In this document: positions 8,099 through 17,181 of the stretch, piece after piece | Position numbering within the stretch: the stretch's first letter is position 1 | Layout: every line of letters starts with the position of its first letter | NCBI GenBank assembly: GCA_014860005.1 | Contig: JACZKP010000101.1 | Coordinates: 1-24,172, forward strand | Origin: Verrucomicrobiota bacterium | GTDB taxonomy: Bacteria > Verrucomicrobiota > Verrucomicrobiae > Limisphaerales > UBA11358 | DNA length: 24,172 nucleotides | Direction: 5' to 3' | The notes under the pieces: model-generated | The model's database searches: none | Told to the model about the DNA's origin: nothing | Seen by the model: only the letters and a program-made list of their open reading frames with translations | Translations under genes and position numbers: made by a program

Positions 8099-8992
8099 CT
8101 ACGGTTTCGGTCGAGTGCCGGGAAGAAGTTTTCCAGCCTGACGGCGAATGTGGTGAAAGAGATATTGCTGGGCGTAACCGGCGTTGGGGCCAAAGTAAGC
8201 CTGCCCAAACTCGCGCAACTGCGGCAGGCTCATCCGGCGCGTGCGCGGATAGTGCCGACGCAACGTGCGCGCCACCCAGACATCCACCGGAAATGCGGTC
8301 GGGAAACCGTAGGCAAACAGCAGCACGCAATCGGCGATCTTTGGGCCAACCCCCGGCAGTTTCAGCAGTTCGGCGCGGGCGTGTTCGATTGGCATTGCCC
8401 GCAGTTCTGCGAGTCGGCATGAGCCGTTCGCAATCTGTTGAGCGGTGGCGCGCAAATTGGGTGCGCGAAAGCCCATCTTGCAGGCGCGCAACTCGGCTTC
8501 GTTATTGGCTGCCAGTTGCGTCGCGCTTGGAAAGGTGAACGCCGGTCGCTCGCCAGGTGCTACCGGGACCGGAGCGCCAAACCTCGTTCGGAGCGCAGTA
8601 ATGATCTGCTCGATTTGAACGATCTGTTTGGTGGAAGAAAGAATGAAGCCCGCCAGACATTCCCAGGGGTCCTGCCGCAGCAATCGCAATCCGCGACAGT
8701 CCGCCATTGCTTCGAGCATCAACGGATCCTGGGGAAAAGTGTTGAGAATCACTTCCAGATTCACGCTCAACTGCAAGTAGTCCGTGAGCCAGGACCAATC
8801 CGGCTGTGGCTCGACGGTTTCGGCGATGAGTTGTCCGCCTGATTGACGCAGCGCCACCCAACGGCCACGCACCACACCGATCCATGCTTCCGCGCGGCGC
8901 CTCCAGCCAAACACCTGCCCGGAGGCCAGCGTCGCGTCGAGGTCATAATCATGCACCGGAAAGGCGCGCGTGCGCGCCGGGTGCGCTAACAT
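8099..8992 (-). CDS. ogg: 8-oxoguanine DNA glycosylase/AP lyase (OGG1 type)
   Basis: A 297-residue bifunctional base-excision repair enzyme that removes 8-oxoguanine and nicks the abasic site. The N-terminal OGG domain has 'LDATLASGQVFGWRR' near residue 18. The helix-hairpin-helix-GPD core is complete: hairpin 'KLPGVGPKIADC' with the Schiff-base lysine at Lys218, and the catalytic aspartate Asp237 in 'FPVDVWVARTL'. Their spacing of 19 residues equals that of human OGG1. 'QDPWECLAGFILSSTKQI' (near 107) matches the family's conserved helix. The frame extends upstream to 9391, but the ATG at 8990-8992 gives a family-length product and avoids overlap with the divergent Gfo/Idh gene. It probably heads the minus-strand group ogg-comB-parC. 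Confidence 0.92.
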   Translation of the reverse strand: MLAHPARTRAFPVHDYDLDATLASGQVFGWRRRAEAWIGVVRGRWVALRQSGGQLIAETVEPQPDWSWLTDYLQLSVNLEVILNTFPQDPLMLEAMADCRGLRLLRQDPWECLAGFILSSTKQIVQIEQIITALRTRFGAPVPVAPGERPAFTFPSATQLAANNEAELRACKMGFRAPNLRATAQQIANGSCRLAELRAMPIEHARAELLKLPGVGPKIADCVLLFAYGFPTAFPVDVWVARTLRRHYPRTRRMSLPQLREFGQAYFGPNAGYAQQYLFHHIRRQAGKLLPGTRPKP

Positions 8993-9158
8993 CGTGTCGG
9001 TGGCGTTAATCAAGCCCCGCAAGTGTGCGGCAAGTGCGCGCGGGAGAAAAGCCGTTTGCCTGCGGATGTCGCCAACCATTGGCTGCCAGCACTGGGGCAT
9101 TGCCATTTGCCGGGTCAGCGGACAATATCTTTTTGATGCGCGAAACCGCTGCGCACGC

Positions 9159-10577
9159 ATGGCCATGAAAACAAAACCAGCTTCGCCTCCAATTGCAACT
9201 TCCCACAACTCGGACGGTCGCGCCCGGGGCGGGCTTTTTACAGTCGCCCGCCTGACGCGCCGGGCCTTTCTCAAGCAGACCGCTTTCACCACGGTTGCCA
9301 CGGCCGCGCCCCTGATTGTGCCGGGTCGTGTGCTCGGTCTTGAAGGGCAAGCCGCGCCCAGCAATCGCATCAGCATCGGATTCATCGGCACGGGCCGGCA
9401 GGCGATTTACGCCAACCTGCCGGGTTTTCTTCGCGAACCCGACGCCCAGGTTGTGGCGGTCTGTGACGTTGATTCGTGGCGCATGGAGCAGGCACGCAAG
9501 CAGGTTGAAGATCATTACGCCAAGCAGACGCCGGCGGGTGGCTTCAAGGGCTGTGCCACGTTCCGGGATTTCCGCGAACTGCTCGCCCGCCCGGAGATTG
9601 ACGCGGTGATGATTTCGACGCCGGATCATTGGCATGTGCCGATGGCTGTTGCCGCCATCAATGCCGGGAAGGATGTCGCCTGCGAGAAACCGCTCACGCG
9701 CAACATCGCCGAGGGACGCACACTCGCCGACCTCGTCGCGCGGAAAGGCAAAGTGTTCCGCACCGACAGCGAATTCCGGTCGAACCGCACCTTCCATCGC
9801 GCGGCGGAAATGGTGCGTAACGGGAACATCGGCCGGTTGCAGCGCATCATCAGTTCCACGCCCAAGGACTCGACGTTGAGCGCGCAACCGGAAATGCCCG
9901 TGCCGGCGGAACTGGATTACGACCTGTGGCTGGGACCGGCGCCCGCGACGCCCTACACCGAAAAACGCGTGCATCCCCGCCGTGACGCCAAAGGCCGGCC
10001 CGGCTGGCTGTGCATCCGCGATTACGCCGACGGGATGCTTGCCAATTGGGGCGCGCACTTGAATGACATTGCCCTGTGGGCCAACGACAGCGAACGCACC
10101 GGGCCGGTTGAAATCGAAGGCACCGGCGAGTATCCGCCCGCCGGCAATCTGTGGGACGTGATCCAGGAATTCACGGTTCACTTCACTTTTGCCAACGGCG
10201 TGCGCCTCACGTGCCAGACGGACAAACCCTATCTTCGTTTTGAAGGTACGGAAGGCTGGATTCATGTCACCTATCCCAACGGAATGGAAACCCAGCCGGA
10301 ATCATTGCTGTCATGGAAACCCGGTGCGAATGATCTCACCCTGCCGTTCAAGCCCAGCGAGAAGCGGGATTTCCTCGACGCCGTGAAATCGCGGGGACCG
10401 ACCCAGGGCGATGCCGAAGTGGGCCATCGCAACACTTCGCTGAGTCACCTGGCCTTGGTGGCCATTGATTTCGGCCGGAAGTTGAAATGGGATCCGCAGC
10501 AGGAGTTGGCCGTAGGCGATCCGGAGGCCAACCAGCGCCTGCAACCCAAACCATTGCGCGCGCCTTGGCGAATCTGA
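9159..10577 (+). CDS. Tat-exported Gfo/Idh/MocA family oxidoreductase
   Basis: A 472-residue NAD(P)-dependent oxidoreductase of the Gfo/Idh/MocA family, which acts on sugars, inositols and related polyols. A twin-arginine signal at residues 31-42 ('RLTRRAFLKQTA') is followed by a hydrophobic stretch and 'LIVPGRVLG', which predicts export as a folded, cofactor-loaded protein. The Rossmann motif 'IGFIGTGRQ' lies at 73-81, 'VCDVD' near 102 and the family active-site 'CEKPL' at 176-180. The C-terminal substrate domain contains 'DYDLWLGPAP', 'ANWGAHLNDIALWAN' and 'EGTEGWIHV', typical of the exported Planctomycetes/Verrucomicrobia subgroup. A second ATG six bases downstream (9165) is an equally possible start. 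It is transcribed divergently from the ogg gene. The substrate cannot be told from sequence. Confidence 0.9.
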   Translation: MAMKTKPASPPIATSHNSDGRARGGLFTVARLTRRAFLKQTAFTTVATAAPLIVPGRVLGLEGQAAPSNRISIGFIGTGRQAIYANLPGFLREPDAQVVAVCDVDSWRMEQARKQVEDHYAKQTPAGGFKGCATFRDFRELLARPEIDAVMISTPDHWHVPMAVAAINAGKDVACEKPLTRNIAEGRTLADLVARKGKVFRTDSEFRSNRTFHRAAEMVRNGNIGRLQRIISSTPKDSTLSAQPEMPVPAELDYDLWLGPAPATPYTEKRVHPRRDAKGRPGWLCIRDYADGMLANWGAHLNDIALWANDSERTGPVEIEGTGEYPPAGNLWDVIQEFTVHFTFANGVRLTCQTDKPYLRFEGTEGWIHVTYPNGMETQPESLLSWKPGANDLTLPFKPSEKRDFLDAVKSRGPTQGDAEVGHRNTSLSHLALVAIDFGRKLKWDPQQELAVGDPEANQRLQPKPLRAPWRI

Positions 10578-10889
10578 AAAACGGTTTGTGAGGGGAATTG
10601 AAGTCCAGGCAGTCGAGGGCGGCGTTTATGCTCCCTCGATTTCGAATGGCGATTGGTGGCGGCAATGGGTTTGCCCCATTCAACTGATTCCATTTCAGCG
10701 TTTCCACCTTTCGACTTGACCCAGAGGTGAGGAATTCCCGATTCTTGCACCATAAACAGGTTCTGGATCTGGTTGTCAGCCACGTCTGTAATGCCTTGGA
10801 CTGAAGCATTCTGTTTCCTGAATTCGTAACTAACAAGCTAGTTTAGCTTCGAGACCCGGGGAAAGTCCTAGGGGTGTGTTGTGATGGTC
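10578..10889. other. Gene-free stretch before tRNA-Ser
   Basis: No frame with a convincing start or recognisable family lies here. A minus-strand frame (10445-10783) runs from the 3' end of the oxidoreductase into this stretch and is probably not real. The last 100 bases should hold the tRNA promoter, but no strong consensus pair stands out. Confidence 0.4.
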
Positions 10890-10982
10890 GGAGAGATGGC
10901 CGAGTGGCTGAAGGCGGCGGTTTGCTAAACCGTTATACGGTCAAAAGCCGTATCGGGGGTTCGAATCCCCCTCTCTCCGCCA
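10890..10982 (+). tRNA. serX: tRNA-Ser (anticodon GCU)
   Basis: A full cloverleaf can be drawn. The acceptor stem is ggagaga (10890-10896) paired with tctctcc (10972-10978), discriminator G at 10979, and an encoded CCA at 10980-10982. The anticodon stem is 10917-10921 with 10929-10933, around loop ttgctaa with anticodon GCT at 10924-10926, which reads AGC/AGU serine codons. A long class II variable arm (atacgg ... ccgtat) is diagnostic for serine. The T arm is ggggg-ttcgaat-ccccc. No integrase or att-like repeat is seen nearby. Confidence 0.97.
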
Positions 10983-11084
10983 TTCAACAAAGCAAAGGGG
11001 GTTCGTAAGCCTTCCCTGCGGAGAAACAACACTGGGTTACCACAATTTGTCGGGGTTTCGGCTTGCACACGCTGCGGTCAAAGC

Positions 11085-11753
11085 CTATGGCTTCCCAGGC
11101 GTGGTCACTTCGACCCGCTTCAGTTTCGCGGTCAAGCGGGCTACGCGCTCTCCCAGCCGCCGGGCGCTGTCCAGTTCGCCTTCGCCAACGCCCGTATCCA
11201 GCGGCCCGGTCATTGCCGCCGCTCCGACTTCGCCCCAAATGCTGCCGGTTTGTTCATTCCGGTAGAGCGGCCCCGCCACCACCATCCGGTTGTTGAGCAT
11301 GAACATGACCAGCGACAGCACCGTGAACTCTTTGCCGCCCGCCTGCCCGCCGCCAGTCGCGAATGCCCCGCCCACCTTGTCGGTGAAGTCCACCTTTAGC
11401 TTCCACGACCAGTCGTCCATCACCACTTTCATTCTGCCCGGCAGCGTGCCGTAGTACGTAGGGCAACCGAGGATAATCCCGTCCGCCCCGTCCAAGTCCT
11501 CCTTGGTGACCTTGTCCACTGGCTTGAGCAAGACGGTCACGCCCGGCACCTGTTTGGCCCCCGCCACCACGCCTTGCGCCATCTTCTCGGTGTGACCGGT
11601 CAGGGAATCATAAGCCACGAGCACACGCACCGGGTCGGCTTCCGTTCGGTTGGCTGGGGCGGAAGCTATTTGGCCGGGTGCCGGGCTTATTGCGAGCGTT
11701 ATACACAGGAAGCTCCCAGCGAGGGAACGATTGCGAAAAGGGTTCAGTTTCAT
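11085..11753 (-). CDS. Exported WrbA-like flavodoxin family protein
   Basis: A 222-residue flavodoxin-fold protein resembling NAD(P)H:quinone oxidoreductases of the WrbA type. The FMN phosphate-binding loop is 'YDSLTGHTEKMA' near residue 46, followed by 'GIILGCPTYYGTLPGRMK' near 90 and 'GGAFATGGGQAGGKE' near 127, which match the conserved FMN-contact loops. Unusually, the first ~32 residues look like an export signal: 'MKLNPFRNRS' then a hydrophobic core 'LAGSFLCITLAISPAPG' and small residues before 'IASA'. WrbA proteins are normally cytoplasmic, so a periplasmic or membrane-tethered flavoprotein is implied if this start is right. A GTG/ATG ten residues upstream (11783) is the alternative start. 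It lies about 50 bases after the rarD stop on the same strand, so the two may form an operon. Confidence 0.82.
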   Translation of the reverse strand: MKLNPFRNRSLAGSFLCITLAISPAPGQIASAPANRTEADPVRVLVAYDSLTGHTEKMAQGVVAGAKQVPGVTVLLKPVDKVTKEDLDGADGIILGCPTYYGTLPGRMKVVMDDWSWKLKVDFTDKVGGAFATGGGQAGGKEFTVLSLVMFMLNNRMVVAGPLYRNEQTGSIWGEVGAAAMTGPLDTGVGEGELDSARRLGERVARLTAKLKRVEVTTPGKP

Positions 11754-11804
11754 GGCGGAGCAGTTTGACGTGAACCGGTTCACGCGCCAAGCAAGGAGTC
11801 CGGT

Positions 11805-12725
11805 TCACTCGGGGCGGTCTGCCACGGGTTGCGCCGTGCGCCTCACGAGCGAATCCGCCACATAAACGCCAATGGCAACCCAGCAAAGTCCGAAGCTGGC
11901 GAGTTTGGCCTGATCCAGCGGTTCGCGAAAAACCATGATGGCGACAACAAACTGCAGCGTCGGTCCGACATATTGCAGAAAACCAACTGTGGAAAGATTC
12001 AACCGCCGAACCGCCGCCCCGAAAAACAGCAGCGGTATGGCGGTGATGACGCCGGTGAACGCGAGCAAACCGAAGGTGATGCCAGATGGGATGCGGGACG
12101 GCTCGGGCGCAGGCAGCCAGACCAGACCCAGGAACGCCACCGGCAACAACACCGTCGTTTCCACGAACAGCGCCTGCAACGAGGGAAGATCCACTTTCTT
12201 TCGCACCAGTCCGTAGAGGCCGAACGTGCCGGCCAGCGCCAGCGCAATCCAAGGCAGCTTGTCGCCCCGCAGGGCGAGGTTTGCCACGGCCGCCGCGGCG
12301 ATGATTACCGCCACCCATTGCCCGCGCCGCAACCGCTCCCGCAGAAAGATCATCCCCAGAGCCACGGAGAGCAGCGGGTTGATGAAATATCCGAGGCTCG
12401 CTTCGAGAACCTGAGCCGTGGTGACGGTGTAAATGAACACCAGCCAGTTAAGGGCAATCAGCACGCCGCCAGCCGCCAGCAAACTCAGGCTGCGTGGTTG
12501 ACGCACGACCGGCCACAGCCGCAGCCACTCGCCGCGCATCGAATGAATCATGCCCAGAAACACCGCCGACCATAGAATGCGGTGACAGACGATGACCCAG
12601 GGCGACACGTGCGCCAACGCCCGAAAGTAGAGCGGGAACACTCCCCACATCGTGTAGGCCGCGAGACCGTACATCAACCCGGTGCGTGCCTCCCGCGTCC
12701 GGCGGGTTTCGTCGGGTTCTGTCAT
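11805..12725 (-). CDS. rarD: RarD-type EamA-family permease
   Basis: A 306-residue inner-membrane permease with about ten hydrophobic segments, the usual pattern for RarD/EamA drug/metabolite transporters. Diagnostic stretches include 'GLAAYTMWGVFPLYFRAL' at the first helix, 'CHRILWSAVFLGMI' at the second, 'LNWLVFIYTV' near 100, 'ASLGYFINPLLSVALGM' near 117, and 'GFLQYVGPTLQFVVA' near 250. These match the RarD subgroup, named for a chloramphenicol-sensitivity protein; the natural substrate is unknown. The GTG at 12737 is an alternative start four codons upstream. The ATG at 12725 was chosen as the stronger start codon. No clear Shine-Dalgarno sequence is visible. The exported flavodoxin gene follows on the same strand. 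Confidence 0.92.
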   Translation of the reverse strand: MTEPDETRRTREARTGLMYGLAAYTMWGVFPLYFRALAHVSPWVIVCHRILWSAVFLGMIHSMRGEWLRLWPVVRQPRSLSLLAAGGVLIALNWLVFIYTVTTAQVLEASLGYFINPLLSVALGMIFLRERLRRGQWVAVIIAAAAVANLALRGDKLPWIALALAGTFGLYGLVRKKVDLPSLQALFVETTVLLPVAFLGLVWLPAPEPSRIPSGITFGLLAFTGVITAIPLLFFGAAVRRLNLSTVGFLQYVGPTLQFVVAIMVFREPLDQAKLASFGLCWVAIGVYVADSLVRRTAQPVADRPE

Positions 12726-12737
12726 GGGTCGCGTCAC

Positions 12738-13092
12738 GCCGGGAAGCTAACAGTTGAATTCCCGCCGACAAGCGCGACGCGAAGTCGTCGGTCGGGGACA
12801 CCATGAGTTGAAGCACATTTGGCGACGTTCAGATTCCAACCGCTCGGCGGTGATGGCGTGACAAGGATGCTGCTGGTCAAGGCCGGGCATACCGCCAAAG
12901 GAACAACTCTTGCGCCTGAGCCACTCCCGGTGAGACGGGAGCGCCACCGGGCGAAATCCCGGGATGACTTATCAAACATTCAAGCTTTACCGTGATGGAT
13001 GTATCATGGTTTCTTAACTCCGCCACTGCGGATGACTCCGCTCACCCGAAGACTCGTTTGTGGCTTTAGGAAACATCTTGAACCATGCATGC
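12738..13092. other. Divergent promoter region, no gene seen
   Basis: This stretch separates rarD (minus) from the large haem/HEAT gene (plus), so both promoters must be here. Frames on the minus strand show no recognisable family. A small 6-bp hairpin (ctcccg at 12924-12929, cgggag at 12936-12941) is present. No repeat, RNA gene or clear operator was found. Confidence 0.4.
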
Positions 13093-16000
13093 ATGAAAAC
13101 ACTTCCGACCGGCCTGGTTGGTGTGCTGCTCTGCGGCCTCACGGCCCTGGCCCAGACGCCGCCCACCTTTGATGGTGCGAAATGGATCTGGTTCTCGCGC
13201 GAGCCGATGCCGCTCTCGACCGCGCAGAGTTTTCCCGGTGGAGTTCACTATTTTCGGGCGAGCGTCACGCTGCCTGACCCGGCGCAATTACGGTCCGCCG
13301 AGGTGATCATCACAGCGGACAATTTGTTCTCGCTGTATCTCAACGGGCAGCTTGCGGGCGAGAGCGAGGTGGACGGCAGCGCTTGGGGCCGTCCGAAACG
13401 GTTTGATGTGGCCCACCTGCTCGTACGCGGTACCAACGTGATTGCCATTGAGGCGGTCAACACCGTGCCCAGCCCGGCGGGACTGCTCGTGAAACTGGTG
13501 GCGCATCCGACCGAGGGACTACCGATCGTGCTCGTCACCGATGAAACCTGGAGAAGCACCGACCATGAAACGCCGGACTGGGCTCAGCCTGGCTTCGATG
13601 ACCAGGGCTGGCGGGCGGTGCATGTTGCGGGCGACTTTGGCGCTGCGCCTTGGGGACGGCTGGCAGCCCCGCCGGCACTTGTGCGCGCCGGCGCTCCGCT
13701 GGATGAACGCCGCCGGCAGTTGCGGGAGGAACTCGAGCATCTGAAGGAGACGGCCCGGCTCGGAGTTGGGCCGGGACCGCGACCAGTGCGCGAACGGACA
13801 CCGCCCGCCGATTATCCCTGGCCCGAGGCTGTGGTCTTTGTGGGGGACGATTGCAGCCTGTATCGTCCGCCGACGCATACCGGCACGAGTTACGACAGTC
13901 TGACGGTGACCACCTTCAACCCGCATCATTCGCGAGCCTTTCCTGAGCACGATCTACCAGCGCCGATCAAACTGGGCCGAAAGCTATTGGCGCTCCGGCC
14001 CGCCCGGCCAGGGGTGACGCCCACGGTATTGCTGGACGCCGGTGAGGGTGCGCTCGGTGCGCCCAGCGTGTCGTTCGACGGCCGCTGGATCTACTTCTCG
14101 ATGGCACGGTCGGGCGAAGCGTTTTTCCACCTCTACCGGATTCCGGCCGACGGTGGTGTCCCCGAGCGTCTGACCGACGGTCCATTCCACGATATTGACC
14201 CTGCGGAACTGCCGGATGGCCGGATCGTGTTCACTTCGACCCGCATCGGGACCTTTGAGGAATACCACGGATCGCCTTCACGCGCGCTGTTCGTCATGCC
14301 CGTCAACGGTGGCCGCATCCAGCCGCTGACCTGCACCTTCGTCTTCGACAACGAACCGCGAGTCCTGACGGATGGCCGCATCCTGTTCATCCGTTCGGAC
14401 AACTTCTTCGATCGTGGCAAGGTCGAGACGCTCCTGCACGCGGTGCATCCTGATGGGACGTTGGGCTTGACCGAATTCGGGTTGGACTTGGGACCGGAAT
14501 ACGGCAACCGGCTGCGCGCCTTCAACTGCGGCAGCCCCGCTCCGATGCCCGACGGTCGCGTCGCGTTCGTCACCGGCTCCAGCATCGTCGTGGCCTCGCC
14601 CGGCGCCGCCGCGAAAGACTGGCGTCACCTCCGCATCGAGGCCGCCGATGTTGCGGCCGTGCCGGATGGGCGATTGCTTTGCACCGTGCCGGGCCGGACG
14701 CCGTTGGAGGTGGCGCGAAGCCAGGGGAAACGGCCGAACCCGGATCATCGCTTTGAGCAAATTGCCCTGGTGGATCCCGACCGCGACGGTGAATCGGCGG
14801 TGATCATATTCGACGCGGGTGGCGAGCCGATCCATTCCCCGGTCTTTCTCGGTCCGCGCCCACGGCCTCCCTTGCTGGTGCAGAAGGTGAACCCCCGCCG
14901 CGCCGATGAACTTCAAGCGACCGGCGTGTTGTTCTGTCAGAACGCCCGCTTTACCCAGCATGGCACCGCCGGGTGGGCCAATGTGCGGGCCATCCGCGTC
15001 CTCGCCGGCAAAGGACTGACCGTGCGCTCGTCCCATTCCTACATCGTCCATGCCGGCAGCGAAGTCACCGAACTGGGTACCGTGCCGCTGGCGCCGGACG
15101 GCTCGTTCGCCGTCGAAGTACCCGCCGACACCGCCATCGCCTTTCAGGCTGTGGACGCCGAGGGACGTTCCGAGTTGAACGAGATGTCGTGGATCTATGT
15201 GCGGCCAGGCGAAACCCGCGGATGTGTCGGCTGCCATCAACCCCGCCAGACTGCGCCGCCCCACAGCGTGCCCATGCTGCAAGCCACGCAAGCCAAACCC
15301 CTCCGGCTGCTGGGCCAGGGACAGCCGCATCGCTTCCGCGGCAACAACGCGGCCGTCACCGGCCTGATGGAACTTCAATTCGACCGCTACCGTGAGGTGG
15401 CCGGACTCAATCGCCATGGCGACGGCACCCCGGACCTGGCCACGGGCGCCGAGGAGGTGGCGGCGCTCATCGCTCAACTCGAAGGCCGGGATCCCGACCG
15501 GCGGCTCTCGGCCGCCCAACGTTTGGCGATCTTCCGCGACCGCGCGACTGCGCCGGCCTTGGCGGAAAACTTGGGCGACGAAGACCGCGAAATCCGCGTG
15601 GCGACCGCCCTGGCTCTCGCGGTCTGTGGCACGCGCGCTTCCGTGCCATCGCTGCTTGCGGCGCTCGATGACCAGGACTCGCTCGTGACCCAAGCCGCTG
15701 CCCTGGCCCTCGAAAATCTAACTGGACACGCCGCGGTTTTCGATGGATTCGCCCCATTGGACAACCGGAAACAACAAGCCCACGCCTGGCGGGCTTGGTT
15801 CAAGCAGACCGACTGGGACCAGATTGAACAGACTCTCGTCCTACAACTGAGCCGCACGAATCGCGACGAGGTTCGCCGCGCCGCCGTCGCGCTCGGGCGC
15901 ATCGGAGGTCAGGCCGCCCGTGACGCGCTCCGTCACTATCTCGCGCGGGAGCGGGACAACAACCCCTATCCCGAATGGCGTAAACTCCACCAAGGCGACG

Positions 16001-17181
16001 GCGCCATGTTCAACTCCCTCTCGCCCGCCAACCCGCGTACCCTGCAAGCTGCCACCCGGGCCCTCGGATATTTGCAGGATGCCCAAGCCGTCCCACTCCT
16101 GGCCGAAACTGTTCACCAGCACATCAACCCCGCCACGGGCAATCTTTTCCTTGCCGAAGCGGCCGTCGAGGCCCTTGGTCGCATTGGCACGACCGCGGCG
16201 GAGACGGCACTCCTCGAACTCTTTGCCCAACTGCCCAATTACCCGGACCACACCCGCTGGTACGGCGATCACGACGCGCTCATTGCCTGCCACGCCGCGC
16301 CGGTGCATTACCTCATCACCGAGGCTCTCGACGCAATCGGTTCCACCCGGGCCACTCCCATTGTGCCGCACCTCATCCGCTCCGTGCCGACCGATACCGA
16401 CCGCGCCCTGTTCCCCGGGAACGACGACTACGAGACCCTGATTGGCCGCGTCATCCGCCGCAGCGGCGCCGAGGCGGCCGTGGTGGAAACCTGCCTGGCC
16501 ATCCTCGGCGACGCTAACGCGGTGACAACGGACGCAATCGCCCAAGCCATCGGCGCCACCCACCCCGCCTGGGGCGGCAAACCCGATTCCGAAAACCGTG
16601 CCGCCCAGATTCTCTCGCTCGCGTGCCGTGACCGGAAATACGAGCCGCGGCTCCGGGCCGCGCTTGAGCGTTACCGCGCCAAAACCAACGATATTCCCCG
16701 CGTCTTCGACACGGGCATTCCCGTGGTGACGCGGCTTCCGGTCAAGCATTGGGTCTGCTTCTTTCTCGCGCGCACCCTGGGTCAACTGGCCGATCCACAA
16801 TCGGCCGACCTCCTCATCGCCACCCTCGAGGGATCACCTACCGAGGCGGCGCTGGGCCGGCCCGATCCGCTGGGGCCGGGCGTGTTGTTCCTGCATCACG
16901 ACCTCACCCCCTGCTGGCGCGCCGCTGTGGCCTGGGCCTTGGGCCGCATCGCCGATCCTCGCGCCGTGCCCGTGCTGCTGAAGCTCGTCCGCGATCTCGA
17001 CAACGCCACCGACACGCGCCATGCCGCCGCAGAGGCATTGGGCCGCATCGCCGACCCCGCCAGCCTGTCAACGCTGCGGCAACTGGCTGCCGATTACCCC
17101 GAAGTCTCCACCCGCCGCGCCTTGCTCGAAGCCTGCGCCGCAATTGAATCCCCGCCCCGCCTGTCCGCGCGGCGGGAGTGA
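13093..17181 (+). CDS. Large exported lectin-like / beta-propeller / c-haem / HEAT-repeat protein
   Basis: A 1362-residue exported protein with a mosaic layout. Residues 1-21 are a signal peptide ('MKTLPTGLVGVLLCGLTALA'). About 25-210 resemble the jelly-roll N-domain of alpha-L-rhamnosidase-like proteins ('LFSLYLNGQLAGES', 'WGRPKRFDVAHLL', 'FDDQGWRAV'). About 245-590 are TolB/PD40-like propeller blades ('PSVSFDGRWIYFSM', 'ELPDGRIVFTSTR', 'VLTDGRILFIRSD'). About 640-740 resemble the hydrazine synthase alpha-subunit middle domain as found in many PVC cytochromes. This includes one c-haem site, Cys711-x-x-Cys714-His715 ('GCVGCHQPRQ'). About 790-1350 hold HEAT/PBS-lyase-type helical repeats ('ALGRIGGQAARDAL', 'ALGRIADPRAVPVLL', 'ALGRIADPASLSTL'). 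The role is unproved; periplasmic carbohydrate or electron-transfer scaffolding is plausible. Start: ATG at 13093, chosen because it begins the signal peptide; an upstream in-frame TTG at 13060 is unlikely. Confidence 0.85.
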   Translation: MKTLPTGLVGVLLCGLTALAQTPPTFDGAKWIWFSREPMPLSTAQSFPGGVHYFRASVTLPDPAQLRSAEVIITADNLFSLYLNGQLAGESEVDGSAWGRPKRFDVAHLLVRGTNVIAIEAVNTVPSPAGLLVKLVAHPTEGLPIVLVTDETWRSTDHETPDWAQPGFDDQGWRAVHVAGDFGAAPWGRLAAPPALVRAGAPLDERRRQLREELEHLKETARLGVGPGPRPVRERTPPADYPWPEAVVFVGDDCSLYRPPTHTGTSYDSLTVTTFNPHHSRAFPEHDLPAPIKLGRKLLALRPARPGVTPTVLLDAGEGALGAPSVSFDGRWIYFSMARSGEAFFHLYRIPADGGVPERLTDGPFHDIDPAELPDGRIVFTSTRIGTFEEYHGSPSRALFVMPVNGGRIQPLTCTFVFDNEPRVLTDGRILFIRSDNFFDRGKVETLLHAVHPDGTLGLTEFGLDLGPEYGNRLRAFNCGSPAPMPDGRVAFVTGSSIVVASPGAAAKDWRHLRIEAADVAAVPDGRLLCTVPGRTPLEVARSQGKRPNPDHRFEQIALVDPDRDGESAVIIFDAGGEPIHSPVFLGPRPRPPLLVQKVNPRRADELQATGVLFCQNARFTQHGTAGWANVRAIRVLAGKGLTVRSSHSYIVHAGSEVTELGTVPLAPDGSFAVEVPADTAIAFQAVDAEGRSELNEMSWIYVRPGETRGCVGCHQPRQTAPPHSVPMLQATQAKPLRLLGQGQPHRFRGNNAAVTGLMELQFDRYREVAGLNRHGDGTPDLATGAEEVAALIAQLEGRDPDRRLSAAQRLAIFRDRATAPALAENLGDEDREIRVATALALAVCGTRASVPSLLAALDDQDSLVTQAAALALENLTGHAAVFDGFAPLDNRKQQAHAWRAWFKQTDWDQIEQTLVLQLSRTNRDEVRRAAVALGRIGGQAARDALRHYLARERDNNPYPEWRKLHQGDGAMFNSLSPANPRTLQAATRALGYLQDAQAVPLLAETVHQHINPATGNLFLAEAAVEALGRIGTTAAETALLELFAQLPNYPDHTRWYGDHDALIACHAAPVHYLITEALDAIGSTRATPIVPHLIRSVPTDTDRALFPGNDDYETLIGRVIRRSGAEAAVVETCLAILGDANAVTTDAIAQAIGATHPAWGGKPDSENRAAQILSLACRDRKYEPRLRAALERYRAKTNDIPRVFDTGIPVVTRLPVKHWVCFFLARTLGQLADPQSADLLIATLEGSPTEAALGRPDPLGPGVLFLHHDLTPCWRAAVAWALGRIADPRAVPVLLKLVRDLDNATDTRHAAAEALGRIADPASLSTLRQLAADYPEVSTRRALLEACAAIESPPRLSARRE

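Noticed and set aside
9006..10265. 419-codon minus-strand frame opposite the Gfo/Idh/MocA gene
   Set aside because: Antisense shadow of a gene with a Tat signal, Rossmann motif and active-site EKP.
10890..11084. tRNA-Ser as an integration site for a genomic island
   Set aside because: No integrase and no repeat of the tRNA 3' end was found downstream within the window.
14278..15693. 471-codon minus-strand frame inside the HEAT/haem gene
   Set aside because: It lies antisense to a well-supported gene with clear domains, and has no recognisable motif of its own.
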